From: Deltaproteobacteria bacterium
Lineage (GTDB): Bacteria; Desulfobacterota_C; Deferrisomatia; Deferrisomatales; JACRMM01
DNA length: 10,136 bases
Assembly (NCBI GenBank): GCA_016218905.1
Contig: JACRCS010001075.1
Location: 1 to 10,136, forward strand
Reading direction: 5' to 3'
Made by a program: the position numbers and the translations under genes. Shown in pieces: positions 1-6,069 of this stretch. The notes below the pieces were generated by a model that saw only the letters and a program-made list of their open reading frames with translations, ran no database searches and was not told the DNA's origin. Every line of letters begins with the position of its first letter. The stretch's first letter is position 1.

Positions 1-1383
1 GAAAGGAAAGTGGAAGAGACGGTCGGGCGCGCTCAGGTCCTGGATCCAGAGGGCGAACGGCGCGTGGCGGAGCTCGATGGAATCGAGGAGTACCCGATAG
101 AGCGCGAAGAACACCGGGATCTGGAGGAGCATGGGGAGGCAGCCTCCCATCGGGTTCACCTTGTGGGTCTTGTAGAGCTGCATCACCTCCATGTTCAGCC
201 GCTCCCGGTCCTTGGCGTACCGCTCCTTGAGCTTCTGGAGCTTGGGCTGGAGGTCCTTCATCTTTTGCATGGAGCGGAAACTCTTCGCCGAGAGCGGCCA
301 GAAGAGTGCCTTGACGACAGTCGTGAGCAGGATGATCGCGATGCCGTAATTCCCGATGTACGAGTAGATCGCGTTGAGGAAGACCAGCAGCGGGCGGGCG
401 ATGATCGAGAACCACCCGTAGTCGACCACGCGCTCGAGGTGCGAGCCCACCGGCGTGAGGGCCTTGGCGAGCTTCGGGCCGAGGTAGAGGCGGTAGGCGA
501 AGCTCTTCTCCTCGCCCGGTGCCAGGGTGAAGGGAGCGCCCTCGAGCTCGAGCTCCACGAGCTTCTCGGCGCCCGGGCGGTGTCCCACCCGCACGGCACC
601 GGCGGGCGCGGGCGGCACCGCGGCGACGAGGAAGTACTTGTCGGAGAGGGCGCCCCAGGCGACCGGGCCGGCCTCCGAGACCGGTGCGCTCTTGATGTCC
701 TTCTCCGAAACCTCCTGCAGCTTGTCGTCCTTGAAGTAGGAGGGCCCGACGAACGAGTGCTTCTCCTGCCTGGCCGCGTAGTCCCGGAGCATGGAGAGGC
801 CGAGCCGGTCCTGGAAGGTCTGGGTGGAGCCGTTTCGAATCCGGATCGCCAGGCTGAGGTCGTAACGTCCCGGCGCGATGACGTACGTCTTCTCGACCTG
901 GAGGCCCGTGGGGGAGTCCCAGGCGTAGACGACGCGGTCCGGCCCCCGCTGGACTTCCCGGAACGTAGCGCGCGGGCCGAGTGTACCGCCGGCGAGGCGG
1001 GCCTCCCCGGCGTAGTCGGCCGTGGACCCGGCGCTCAGGAGCTCGATGGGCTTCCCCTTGTTCCCGGCCTGGTCCGTGTAGCCTTTGAGGCTCGCCCCCA
1101 CCACGGCGGCTCCGCCGCTCGAGAGCCGGATCGTCATCAGGTCGTTCTCGAGGGCCGCCGTCGTGACCGGCGCCTGGAGCTGCGCCGGAGCGGGCGGGGC
1201 GGGAACCGGCAGCACGCTCGTCGCGGCGGGCGCACCCGGGGCGGGGGAAGCCGGCGCGGCGGGCGCGGGTGCTTCCGGTTTCCCCGGAGCGGTCTTCGGA
1301 GGCTCGGGTGCGTAGAAGTACTGCCAGACGAGGAGGATGGCCATGGAGAGAACCACGGCGATCAGCATCCGCTTAGTTTCCAT
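1..1383 (-). CDS. yidC: Membrane protein insertase YidC (3' end cut by window edge)
   Basis: YidC/Oxa1 insertase that inserts and folds inner-membrane proteins, alone or with SecYEG. The first 461 codons are present. Residues 5-23 form the N-terminal membrane anchor, 24-70 a long Pro/Ala-rich linker, and about 75-305 the periplasmic P1 domain typical of Gram-negative YidC. The conserved Oxa1 core starts near 320: TM2 at about 330-363, the cytoplasmic coiled-coil hairpin at about 370-408, then the hallmark KVNPMGGCLPMLLQIPVF (408-425) and ELRHAPFALWIQDLSA (437-452). The hydrophilic-groove positive charge, Arg in E. coli, appears to be Lys358 in TTVVKALFWPL, a conservative change. Roughly the last 90 residues (final TM helices and basic tail) lie outside the window. 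The ATG is 2 bp after the yidD stop, with GAGGA 9 bp upstream as a likely ribosome binding site, so it is co-translated with yidD. Confidence 0.97.
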   Translation of the reverse strand, partial: METKRMLIAVVLSMAILLVWQYFYAPEPPKTAPGKPEAPAPAAPASPAPGAPAATSVLPVPAPPAPAQLQAPVTTAALENDLMTIRLSSGGAAVVGASLKGYTDQAGNKGKPIELLSAGSTADYAGEARLAGGTLGPRATFREVQRGPDRVVYAWDSPTGLQVEKTYVIAPGRYDLSLAIRIRNGSTQTFQDRLGLSMLRDYAARQEKHSFVGPSYFKDDKLQEVSEKDIKSAPVSEAGPVAWGALSDKYFLVAAVPPAPAGAVRVGHRPGAEKLVELELEGAPFTLAPGEEKSFAYRLYLGPKLAKALTPVGSHLERVVDYGWFSIIARPLLVFLNAIYSYIGNYGIAIILLTTVVKALFWPLSAKSFRSMQKMKDLQPKLQKLKERYAKDRERLNMEVMQLYKTHKVNPMGGCLPMLLQIPVFFALYRVLLDSIELRHAPFALWIQDLSAPDRLFHFPF

Positions 1384-1385
1384 TC

Positions 1386-1643
1386 TCAATCGTCCTCGCG
1401 AATCAGCTCCTCGAAGGAGTCCGGGTCATCGGGCACCGGGTCCCATCCTCCCGGATGGAACGGGTGGCAGCGGAGCAGACGCCCCAGGGCGAGCCGGCTT
1501 CCTTTCCAGAAGCCGTGGAGCTCGTAGGCTTTTGCGGCGTAGGCGCTGCAGGTCGGGTAGAAACGACACGCGGGTGGGTAGAGCGGCGAGATCAGGACGC
1601 GATAGAGCCGGAGCGCCCGGACGGCTCCCCAAGCGGCCCAGCA
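1386..1643 (-). CDS. yidD: Membrane protein insertion efficiency factor YidD, start unresolved
   Basis: Small membrane-associated protein thought to help YidC-dependent insertion. The conserved body is complete: LYRVLISPL, then [14 protein letters not shown] with its paired cysteines, [20 protein letters not shown] and the acidic tail ending IREDD. From 1643 the frame gives 85 residues, the same length as E. coli YidD. Its 5' end overlaps the rnpA 3' end by about 50 bp, as is common. The left boundary given here is only the expected one, because the codon there is TGC. The yidD frame contains no ATG, GTG or TTG between about 1641 and the ATG at 1944. An ATG at 1644-1642 lies in another frame and would join the yidD frame if one G of the GGGG run at 1627-1630 were skipped or absent ([16 protein letters not shown]). 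That deletion would also destroy the normal rnpA stop. Gene identity is secure; the start is not. Confidence 0.85.
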   Translation of the reverse strand, partial: CWAAWGAVRALRLYRVLISPLYPPACRFYPTCSAYAAKAYELHGFWKGSRLALGRLLRCHPFHPGGWDPVPDDPDSFEELIREDD

Positions 1644-2161
1644 TCGAGGGCCCGATCGAGCTCGAGGCTGACCTCTTGAAGGGTCAGGGCCGCCGCCCCG
1701 GGTTTGGCCACTACGACGAGGTCCAGCGGCGCGGGGAGCGTGCCGCAGCGGGCGCGAAAGTACTCCCGAAGGAGCCTCTTCACCCGGTTTCGATCGTGCG
1801 CCTTGCCGACCTTCTTCGATACGACGAGGCCGAGTCGGCTCGCCCCAGTCGGCCCCGGCGCGACGATCAACCGAAAATGAGCCGTGTGCCGGCTCCTTCC
1901 CGTCCGAAACGCTCGATCGTACTCGGTCCGCTTGCGGATCCGGCATGCGCGTGAAAAGGTGGCTCGCGGCCGTCCTCCCCCTACTTCTTGGGGATGTCGA
2001 CGGTGAGGCGCGCGCGGCCCTTCCGCCGCCGCCGGGCCAGCACCCTCCTGCCGTTGGCCGTGGCCATTCGCGCCCTGAAACCGTGGGTCCGCTTCCGGTG
2101 GAGCCGGCTCGGCTGAAACGTGTGCTGCTGCATGGTCCTTCCTCCTCGGGGGAAGCCGCAT
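1592..2161 (-). CDS. rnpA: RNase P protein component, probably N-terminally extended through rpmH
   Basis: Protein subunit of RNase P, which matures the 5' ends of tRNAs. The family core is clear: [20 protein letters not shown] (69-88), [19 protein letters not shown] (111-129) and the RNR signature R-N-R-x-K-R-x-x-R-E-x-x-R (124-136), then [11 protein letters not shown], ending near the usual C terminus. The core starts right after the rpmH stop, but its frame has no ATG, GTG, TTG or CTG there. The nearest start is ATG 2161-2159, 28 bp before the rpmH start, with GGAGAG 10 bp upstream. This gives 189 residues, about 60 of which are encoded out of frame over rpmH, rich in Pro/Ala/Arg and unlike any domain I know. 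Thermus rnpA is known to be nested with rpmH in this way. The core (about 1592-1981) is certain; the extended start is inferred. The alternative is an indel near the true start. Confidence 0.82.
   Translation of the reverse strand: MRLPPRRKDHAAAHVSAEPAPPEADPRFQGANGHGQRQEGAGPAAAEGPRAPHRRHPQEVGGGRPRATFSRACRIRKRTEYDRAFRTGRSRHTAHFRLIVAPGPTGASRLGLVVSKKVGKAHDRNRVKRLLREYFRARCGTLPAPLDLVVVAKPGAAALTLQEVSLELDRALDAGPLGEPSGRSGSIAS
1981..2133 (-). CDS. rpmH: 50S ribosomal protein L34
   Basis: Small basic protein of the large ribosomal subunit, 50 residues. It carries the L34 signature: [19 protein letters not shown] (5-23), [17 protein letters not shown] (27-43) and a short LTVDIPKK tail that makes it slightly longer than the usual 44-46 residues. 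The ATG has a strong GAGGAGGAAGG ribosome binding site ending about 3 bp upstream. It heads the rpmH-rnpA-yidD-yidC cluster. The whole gene is also open in the rnpA reading frame. Confidence 0.97.
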   Translation of the reverse strand: MQQHTFQPSRLHRKRTHGFRARMATANGRRVLARRRRKGRARLTVDIPKK

Positions 2162-2196
2162 GGAGCGAATTCTCTCCGCTTTTTGGGAAAACGTGA

Positions 2197-2226
2197 AGGT
2201 TAGGGTAGTACCTCTCCCCCCGTCAA
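2197..2226 (-). promoter_or_regulatory. Possible rpmH operon promoter
   Basis: Read on the minus strand, TTGACG (2226-2221) is followed after 18 bp by TAACCT (2202-2197). The -35 matches the sigma-70 consensus at five of six positions; the -10 is weak (three of six). Transcription would start near 2190, giving a leader of about 57 nt that includes the ATG at 2161 proposed for rnpA. Predicted by eye only. Confidence 0.4.
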
Positions 2227-2241
2227 GCGTTTTCGCTCCAG

Positions 2242-2344
2242 GGATGGAGCGCCCCGCGCGGGCCAAGGACGGGCCGTCTGCGCAGGGGCCCGCGACACGG
2301 ATGGAGCGCCCCGCGCGGGCCAAGGACGGGCCGTCTGCGCAGGG
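2242..2344. repeat. Two identical 46-bp direct repeats, 57-bp period
   Basis: Copies at 2242-2287 and 2299-2344 are identical over 46 bp and separated by 11 bp (GCCCGCGACAC). Each copy contains small palindromes: CCCGCGCGGG, the near-palindrome GACGGGCCGTC, and CTGCGCAG. The first copy plus spacer can form an 8-bp stem, CGCGGGCC (2257-2264) with GGCCCGCG (2287-2294). The period is a multiple of three, so both strands stay open across it (MERPARAKDGPSAQG per unit on plus), but there is no sign of a real protein. The pair lies between the rpmH promoter and hemW, so it may be a regulatory duplication or a dispersed intergenic repeat. Confidence 0.9.
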
Positions 2345-2380
2345 TCGCCGCCCCGCCGGGGCAGACGAGCGAGCTCTCCC

Positions 2381-2397
2381 GGGGCTACAATAGCCCC
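2381..2397 (+). promoter_or_regulatory. hemW -10 element inside a perfect inverted repeat
   Basis: GGGGCT-ACAAT-AGCCCC is a perfect 6-bp inverted repeat with a 5-nt centre, ending one base before the hemW ATG. It contains TACAAT (2386-2391), one mismatch from the sigma-70 -10 consensus and conspicuous in such GC-rich DNA. No good -35 is seen near 2363-2368. A start 7 bp downstream of this -10 would fall on the ATG, implying a leaderless mRNA; no Shine-Dalgarno sequence precedes the gene. The palindrome could alternatively be an operator. Confidence 0.45.
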
Positions 2398-3567
2398 ATG
2401 GGACTCTCCGTCTACCTCCACGTTCCTTTTTGTGCGAGCCGCTGCCCCTACTGCGCCTTCTACAGCGGCGAGCCTGCGGAGCTCCTCCCCTCCTACCCGG
2501 CCCTTCTGGCGGCCGAAGCGGCCCTCCGTTCGCCGCAGTGGCGGGGCCCCGTCTCGACGGTGTACTTCGGGGGAGGGACGCCTTCGCTCCTGCGGCCCCG
2601 GGCCGTCGCGGACGTGTTGGAGGCCCTCGACCGGGTCTGGCGGCTCGAACCGGGCGCCGAGATCACCTTGGAGGCGAACCCGGCCTCCCGCGCGGACCAC
2701 CGCGGGCTCCGCTCGGCCGGCGTCACCCGCCTGTCGATCGGGGTGCAGTCGCTCTCGGACGAGGTCCTCGCGCGCCTGGGAAGGGCTCATCGGGCGGCGG
2801 AGGCCCTCGCCTGCCTTCGGGAAGCCGGGCGGGCCGGGTTCGAGAGGGTCTCCGCGGACCTTCTCTTTGGGGTGCCCGGTCTCTCCCCGGGGCTGCTCCG
2901 CGAGTCGGCGCGGACCCTCCTCGAAGCGGGCGCGGGCCACGTCTCCACGTACGCGCTCGAGGTCCACGAGGGCACCGTGCTCGCCGACGCCCTCCGGGAG
3001 GGCTCGTTTCGCGCCTGCTCCCCCGAAGAGGAAGAGACCCAGTGGCAGCTCCTCGACGAGGCGCTGGCGGCTGCCGGCCTGAGCGCCTACGAGGTCTCGA
3101 ATTACAGCCTCCCCGGGCACCGCTGCCGGCACAACCTTGCCTACTGGGAGGGGGTACCGTACGTGGGGCTCGGCCCCGGGGCCCACAGCTACCGGCCAGA
3201 CGCCGGCCGCCGGGGCGCGCGTTCTTGGAACGCTCCGGGGCTCGCGGCCTACGCGCGGGACGTGGCGGCAGGCCGGCTCCCGCCCGGCGGAGCCGAGGAA
3301 CTCGCGGCTGACGAGGCACTCCTGGAGGAGCTCTTCCTCGCGTTGCGCCGGCCCGTGGAGCTCGACTTCGACGACCTCTGCCGGAGGCACGAGCTCGCGC
3401 AGGGTGGCGTCCGCCGCCGCTTCGGCGAGGCCCTAACCGAGGGGCTTCTCCGTGCAGGCAGCCGTCCCGGCGCCTTCGTCCCGACCGCCGCGGGCCTGAG
3501 GAGGGCCGACGGGCTCGCCCTCTGGCTCCTGGAAGGATTCGCGGCTCCCGTCGACGGGGGGTGCTAA
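2398..3567 (+). CDS. hemW: Heme chaperone HemW (radical SAM superfamily)
   Basis: 389 residues, the normal length of HemW, formerly annotated as oxygen-independent coproporphyrinogen III oxidase-like (HemN-like). HemW binds heme and delivers it to membrane enzymes; it lacks coproporphyrinogen oxidase activity in the proteins studied. Visible motifs: HVPFCASRCPYCAF (8-21) with the C-x3-C-x2-C cluster ligands C12, C16 and C19, and YFGGGTPS (56-63), the SAM-binding glycine motif. Further on are LSIGVQSLSDEVLARLGR (112-129), STYALEVHEGT (183-193) and the HemW-type YEVSNYSLPGHRCRHNLAYW (231-250). The C-terminal winged-helix HemN domain follows at about 300-380. The ATG is favoured because the conserved N terminus (YLHVPFC) begins five residues later. 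It stands alone on the plus strand, divergent from rpmH and convergent with murJ. Confidence 0.95.
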   Translation: MGLSVYLHVPFCASRCPYCAFYSGEPAELLPSYPALLAAEAALRSPQWRGPVSTVYFGGGTPSLLRPRAVADVLEALDRVWRLEPGAEITLEANPASRADHRGLRSAGVTRLSIGVQSLSDEVLARLGRAHRAAEALACLREAGRAGFERVSADLLFGVPGLSPGLLRESARTLLEAGAGHVSTYALEVHEGTVLADALREGSFRACSPEEEETQWQLLDEALAAAGLSAYEVSNYSLPGHRCRHNLAYWEGVPYVGLGPGAHSYRPDAGRRGARSWNAPGLAAYARDVAAGRLPPGGAEELAADEALLEELFLALRRPVELDFDDLCRRHELAQGGVRRRFGEALTEGLLRAGSRPGAFVPTAAGLRRADGLALWLLEGFAAPVDGGC

Positions 3568-3575
3568 ACGGGCAA

Positions 3576-3603
3576 TTAGGCTTTAGGTGTTAGCGATTAG
3601 GAG
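3576..3603. repeat. Degenerate heptamer tandem repeat, TTAGGNN type
   Basis: Four consecutive 7-bp units, TTAGGCT, TTAGGTG, TTAGCGA and TTAGGAG, keep TTAG in exact 7-bp register. They sit in the 63-bp gap between the convergent stops of hemW and murJ, in a much more AT-rich patch than the surroundings. No convincing intrinsic terminator is seen here; only a weak AAAGAGC/GCTTT pairing around 3605-3620. Confidence 0.7.
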
Positions 3604-3630
3604 TAAAGAGCGGGGGCTTTGCTTGAGTGT

Positions 3631-5256
3631 CTACCTCCGCGGGCGCCCGGTGAGGCGGCTCAGCAACGCGCCCGCGCCGGCCTCCCCGAGGGCCGCCGAG
3701 GCGCCGAGGTAGGTGAGGCCGAAGAGGGCGAGGACGGCCGCTGACCCGAGGAAGGGCGAACCCCCTGAGGGAAGAGAGAGCTTGAGCGCCCAGGCGGCCG
3801 CGGCCCCGGCCGCCGCCGCGGCCCCGAGGCGAACGAGCCTCCCGCGCGGGATGCCGGTCTTCCCGATTCTTCGCCGCAGCGCCGACCGCAGCAGCGCGAA
3901 CTCCACCCAGCCGGCGAGGCCCGCCGACACGGTGAGCCCCGCCGTCCCCCACGACGCCTGGATCCCGAGGAGCCGCGGAAGCGGCAGGGCGAAGAAGTAG
4001 CCGAGCGCCGAGGTGAGCGCCACGCGCAACGCGGCGAAGCGGAGCGGCGTCCGCGTGTCCCTTAGGGCGTAGAACGTCGAGGAGTAGAGCCTTCCGAGCG
4101 TGGCGGCGAGGAGACCCACTGCGGAGCCGGCGAGGACGGTCCAGACGTACCGCGCGTCCGAGGCGCCGAAGCGCCCTCGCTGGAAGAGGAGGGCGGCGAT
4201 GGGCTCGCCCAGCGCCACCAGGGCCATGACGGAAGGGACGACGAAGAAGGCGATCTGACCGGCCGCCCGATCGAGCCGGGCCCGGAGGGCCGCCCCCACC
4301 TCTTCGTCCGTGCCCACCGCGCTCGACATCTCCGGAAGCTCCGCGGCCGAGACGGACATGCCGAAGAGGCTCACCGGGAGCATGTACAGGACCTGCGCGT
4401 ACGCCAGGGCGGCCACCGCTCCGGAGGGAAGGAAGGTGGCGATCACCTCATCGATGTATGCCGAGATCTGGACCACGCCCCGGCTCAGCGCCACCGGGCC
4501 GAAGTTACGGAAGACCTGGCGTACGTGGACCGACTTCCCCGCCAGGGAGGGGCGCAGCCGCCCGGCGGTGACGGAGAGGACCGTGGGAAGCTGGACGAGG
4601 AACTGGAGGGCGCTCCCGGCCACCGAGCCCCAGGCAGCCCACTCGGCCAACGGGTAGCCGGCGTGCCCGCGCCCGAAGAGGACGAGCGTCGCCACGATAG
4701 AGCCGCTCCACACCACCGGCGCCGCGTAAGAGAGGAAGAATCTCCGGTGGCTGTTGAGGATGCCCAGGCACCACGCCGACTGCACGAGCAGGCCCGCCCC
4801 GGGGAAGAAGATCTGGACGAGCCGGATCGTCGCCGCCCGCTTCTCTCCCTCGAACCCCGGCGCGATGAGGTCGACGAGCAGCGGCGTGGCGAGCACGCCC
4901 CCGAGGACGAGGACCGAGAGCGCGAGCGCGAGGAGCGTGCCCACGACGCTCGCCACCCGAGCGGCCTCCTCCTCGTCGCCCTGGGCTCTCAGCCGCGCGT
5001 AGACGGGAATGAGAGAAGCCGAGAGGGCGCCCTCGCCGAAGAGGTTCTGGAGCAGGTTCGGGATGCGGAAGGCGGCGTTGAAGACGTCGGCGGCGTCGCC
5101 TGCCCCGAAAAAGAAGGCGAAGACCGACTGCCGCACCAGCCCGGCGGCGCGGCTGAGGAGAATCCCCGCCGCCACGGCGACGCTTCCCCCCACGCGCAGT
5201 CGCCCGCGCGCCGACCTCCCGGCCCCGGCCGTCTCCTGCACCCGACCTTCTCCCAC
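3631..5256 (-). CDS. murJ: Lipid II flippase MurJ (MviN family), variant TM8
   Basis: 541-residue polytopic inner-membrane protein of the MOP superfamily, which flips lipid II for peptidoglycan synthesis. The N-terminal signature is strong: ILLSRAAGLVRQSVFAFFFG (32-51), GDAADVFNAAFRIPNLLQ (53-70) and FGEGALSASLIPVYARL (73-89). R36, R42 and D57 align with E. coli R18, R24 and D39. About fourteen hydrophobic segments follow, with FQRGRF (358-363) and FYALRDTRTPLRFA (395-408) typical of the family. The TM8 segment YAQVLYMLP (286-294) aligns with E. coli YADRLMEFP but lacks the charged D, R and E. The GTG start at 5256-5254 is supported by AGGGAGGGG a few bases upstream; about 20 non-conserved residues precede TM1, so a later start is possible. 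Single gene, divergent from secB. Confidence 0.95.
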   Translation of the reverse strand: MGEGRVQETAGAGRSARGRLRVGGSVAVAAGILLSRAAGLVRQSVFAFFFGAGDAADVFNAAFRIPNLLQNLFGEGALSASLIPVYARLRAQGDEEEAARVASVVGTLLALALSVLVLGGVLATPLLVDLIAPGFEGEKRAATIRLVQIFFPGAGLLVQSAWCLGILNSHRRFFLSYAAPVVWSGSIVATLVLFGRGHAGYPLAEWAAWGSVAGSALQFLVQLPTVLSVTAGRLRPSLAGKSVHVRQVFRNFGPVALSRGVVQISAYIDEVIATFLPSGAVAALAYAQVLYMLPVSLFGMSVSAAELPEMSSAVGTDEEVGAALRARLDRAAGQIAFFVVPSVMALVALGEPIAALLFQRGRFGASDARYVWTVLAGSAVGLLAATLGRLYSSTFYALRDTRTPLRFAALRVALTSALGYFFALPLPRLLGIQASWGTAGLTVSAGLAGWVEFALLRSALRRRIGKTGIPRGRLVRLGAAAAAGAAAAWALKLSLPSGGSPFLGSAAVLALFGLTYLGASAALGEAGAGALLSRLTGRPRR

Positions 5257-5299
5257 TGCCCCTCCCTAGCCCCGCACTCTCCGGACCCGTCGGACTCGG

Positions 5300-5329
5300 A
5301 CTATGCCCGTGTCCGCCTGCGAAGAGCAA
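5300..5329 (-). promoter_or_regulatory. Possible murJ promoter
   Basis: On the minus strand TTGCTC (5329-5324) is followed after 18 bp by CATAGT (5305-5300), each about four of six to sigma-70 consensus, roughly 45 bp before the murJ GTG. It is the best match in the 198-bp divergent region, but the call is weak. Confidence 0.3.
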
Positions 5330-5381
5330 CCCCTTCCGCTTTCGTCCGGCCGGCTCCCGGCGGGCAGGGGCGAAGTTGCGG

Positions 5382-5416
5382 TTGCGCCCGGACTGCGGCC
5401 GGGCTACGCTCCGGCC
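5382..5416 (+). promoter_or_regulatory. Possible secB promoter with overlapping inverted repeats
   Basis: TTGCGC (5382-5387) and TACGCT (5405-5410) are 17 bp apart, each only three of six to consensus. TACGCT lies in the loop of a perfect inverted repeat GGCCGG-GCTACGCT-CCGGCC (5397-5416), and GCCCGG/CCGGGC (5385-5390 and 5398-5403) forms a competing stem. In GC-rich DNA such matches arise by chance, so confidence is low. Confidence 0.25.
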
Positions 5417-5454
5417 CCGGCGAACTCGAGACGGCGACCGCGGAAAGGGAGTGG

Positions 5455-5907
5455 ATGGAAGCGAATCAGGCCGGTGCCCCCGTATTTCGGCTACAGAAGA
5501 TCTACCTGAAGGACCTCTCCTTCGAGAGTCCCGGCGCGCCCGAGGTCTTCTTCACGCAGGTCGAGCCGCAGGTGAAGATCGACCTCTCCGTGAGCAATCG
5601 GAAGCTCGACGAAGAGCACTGGGAGGTGGTGCTCCACGTCAACGCCACCGTCACCGCCGGCGAGGCGACCCTCTTCATCGTGGAGGTCGAGCACGCGGGC
5701 GCATTCCTCATCAAGGACATCCCCGAAGAGCACCTCGCGGGAATCCTGTCGGTGGACTGCCCGACCGCGATCTTCCCCTTCACGCGGCAGGTCCTCTCTC
5801 AGGCGACGATCGACGGCGGCTTCGCCCCCTTCCTCCTGGAGCCGGTCAACTTCCTGGCGCTCTACCAAAAGGCCCGGAGCGAGCAGGAGCAGGAGGCGAA
5901 GCACTGA
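5455..5907 (+). CDS. secB: Protein-export chaperone SecB
   Basis: 150 residues, close to the 155 of E. coli SecB. SecB is a cytoplasmic homotetrameric chaperone that keeps preproteins unfolded and hands them to SecA. The sequence aligns along its whole length: FRLQKIYLKDLSFESPGAPE (11-30), VEPQVKIDLSVSNRKL (36-51), EVVLHVNATVTAGEATLFIVEVEHAGAF in two blocks (57-84), IPEEHLAGILSVDCPTAIFP (89-108) and GGFAPFLLEPVNFLALYQ (121-138). The C-terminal tail SEQEQEAKH is short and polar, as expected for the SecA-contacting tail. The ATG at 5455 follows GAAAGGGAG by about 3 bp. The gene is alone between divergent murJ and convergent ribBA, not next to grxC or gpsA as in many Proteobacteria. Confidence 0.95.
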   Translation: MEANQAGAPVFRLQKIYLKDLSFESPGAPEVFFTQVEPQVKIDLSVSNRKLDEEHWEVVLHVNATVTAGEATLFIVEVEHAGAFLIKDIPEEHLAGILSVDCPTAIFPFTRQVLSQATIDGGFAPFLLEPVNFLALYQKARSEQEQEAKH

Positions 5908-6011
5908 CTCGCCCCAACTCGCCCCTGACCTTCGGTCACCTCGAGCGCCTCCGCGGCTTGGATTTGGTCGACCTGGAAGTCCTTGAGGGCTCCGATGGCT
6001 TCGAGGCCGAT

Positions 6012-6041
6012 GGGGAGGGGTATCGCGGGGGGGAAAGGGGG
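6012..6041 (+). other. G-quadruplex-type motif in the secB/ribBA gap
   Basis: Plus-strand runs GGGG (6012-6015), GGGG (6017-6020), GGGGGGG (6027-6033) and GGGGG (6037-6041) have spacers of 1, 6 and 3 nt, matching the classical four-run pattern. It lies in the 162-bp convergent gap; the last run is also the left arm of the ribBA hairpin. The rest of the gap holds a small TGACC-TTC-GGTCA hairpin (5926-5938) after secB and nothing else I recognise. Confidence 0.6.
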
Positions 6042-6057
6042 CGCCGAGGGCGCCCCC
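6037..6057 (-). terminator. Probable ribBA operon terminator hairpin
   Basis: GGGGGCGCC-GAG-GGCGCCCCC is a perfect 9-bp stem with a 3-nt loop, beginning 12 bp after the ribBA TAA. On the minus strand it is followed by TTTCCCCCCC, so the U tract is short. It fits the end of the glyA-ribBA operon, perhaps with Rho assistance. On the plus strand no T run follows. Confidence 0.65.
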
Positions 6058-6069
6058 CGGTGGAATCGC

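Noticed and set aside
10..1527. 505-codon open frame on the plus strand opposite yidC
   Set aside because: It is the antisense of a clearly conserved yidC in 70 % GC DNA. The translation is Glu/Arg/Gly-rich low-complexity sequence with no domain.
2242..2344. CRISPR-like array
   Set aside because: Only two copies with an 11-bp spacer and no cas genes; a simple direct repeat.
2134..2397. oriC/dnaA region upstream of rpmH
   Set aside because: rpmH often lies next to dnaA, but no DnaA boxes (TTATCCACA-like) or AT-rich unwinding element are visible; hemW is next instead.
2200..3390. 396-codon minus-strand open frame opposite hemW, extending over the direct repeats
   Set aside because: Antisense shadow of hemW. 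The repeat makes it look periodic, but there is no sign of a real protein.
4525..5454. Long plus-strand open frame running into secB from opposite murJ
   Set aside because: The part before 5455 is antisense to murJ and resembles no protein. SecB homology and the ribosome binding site place the real start at 5455.
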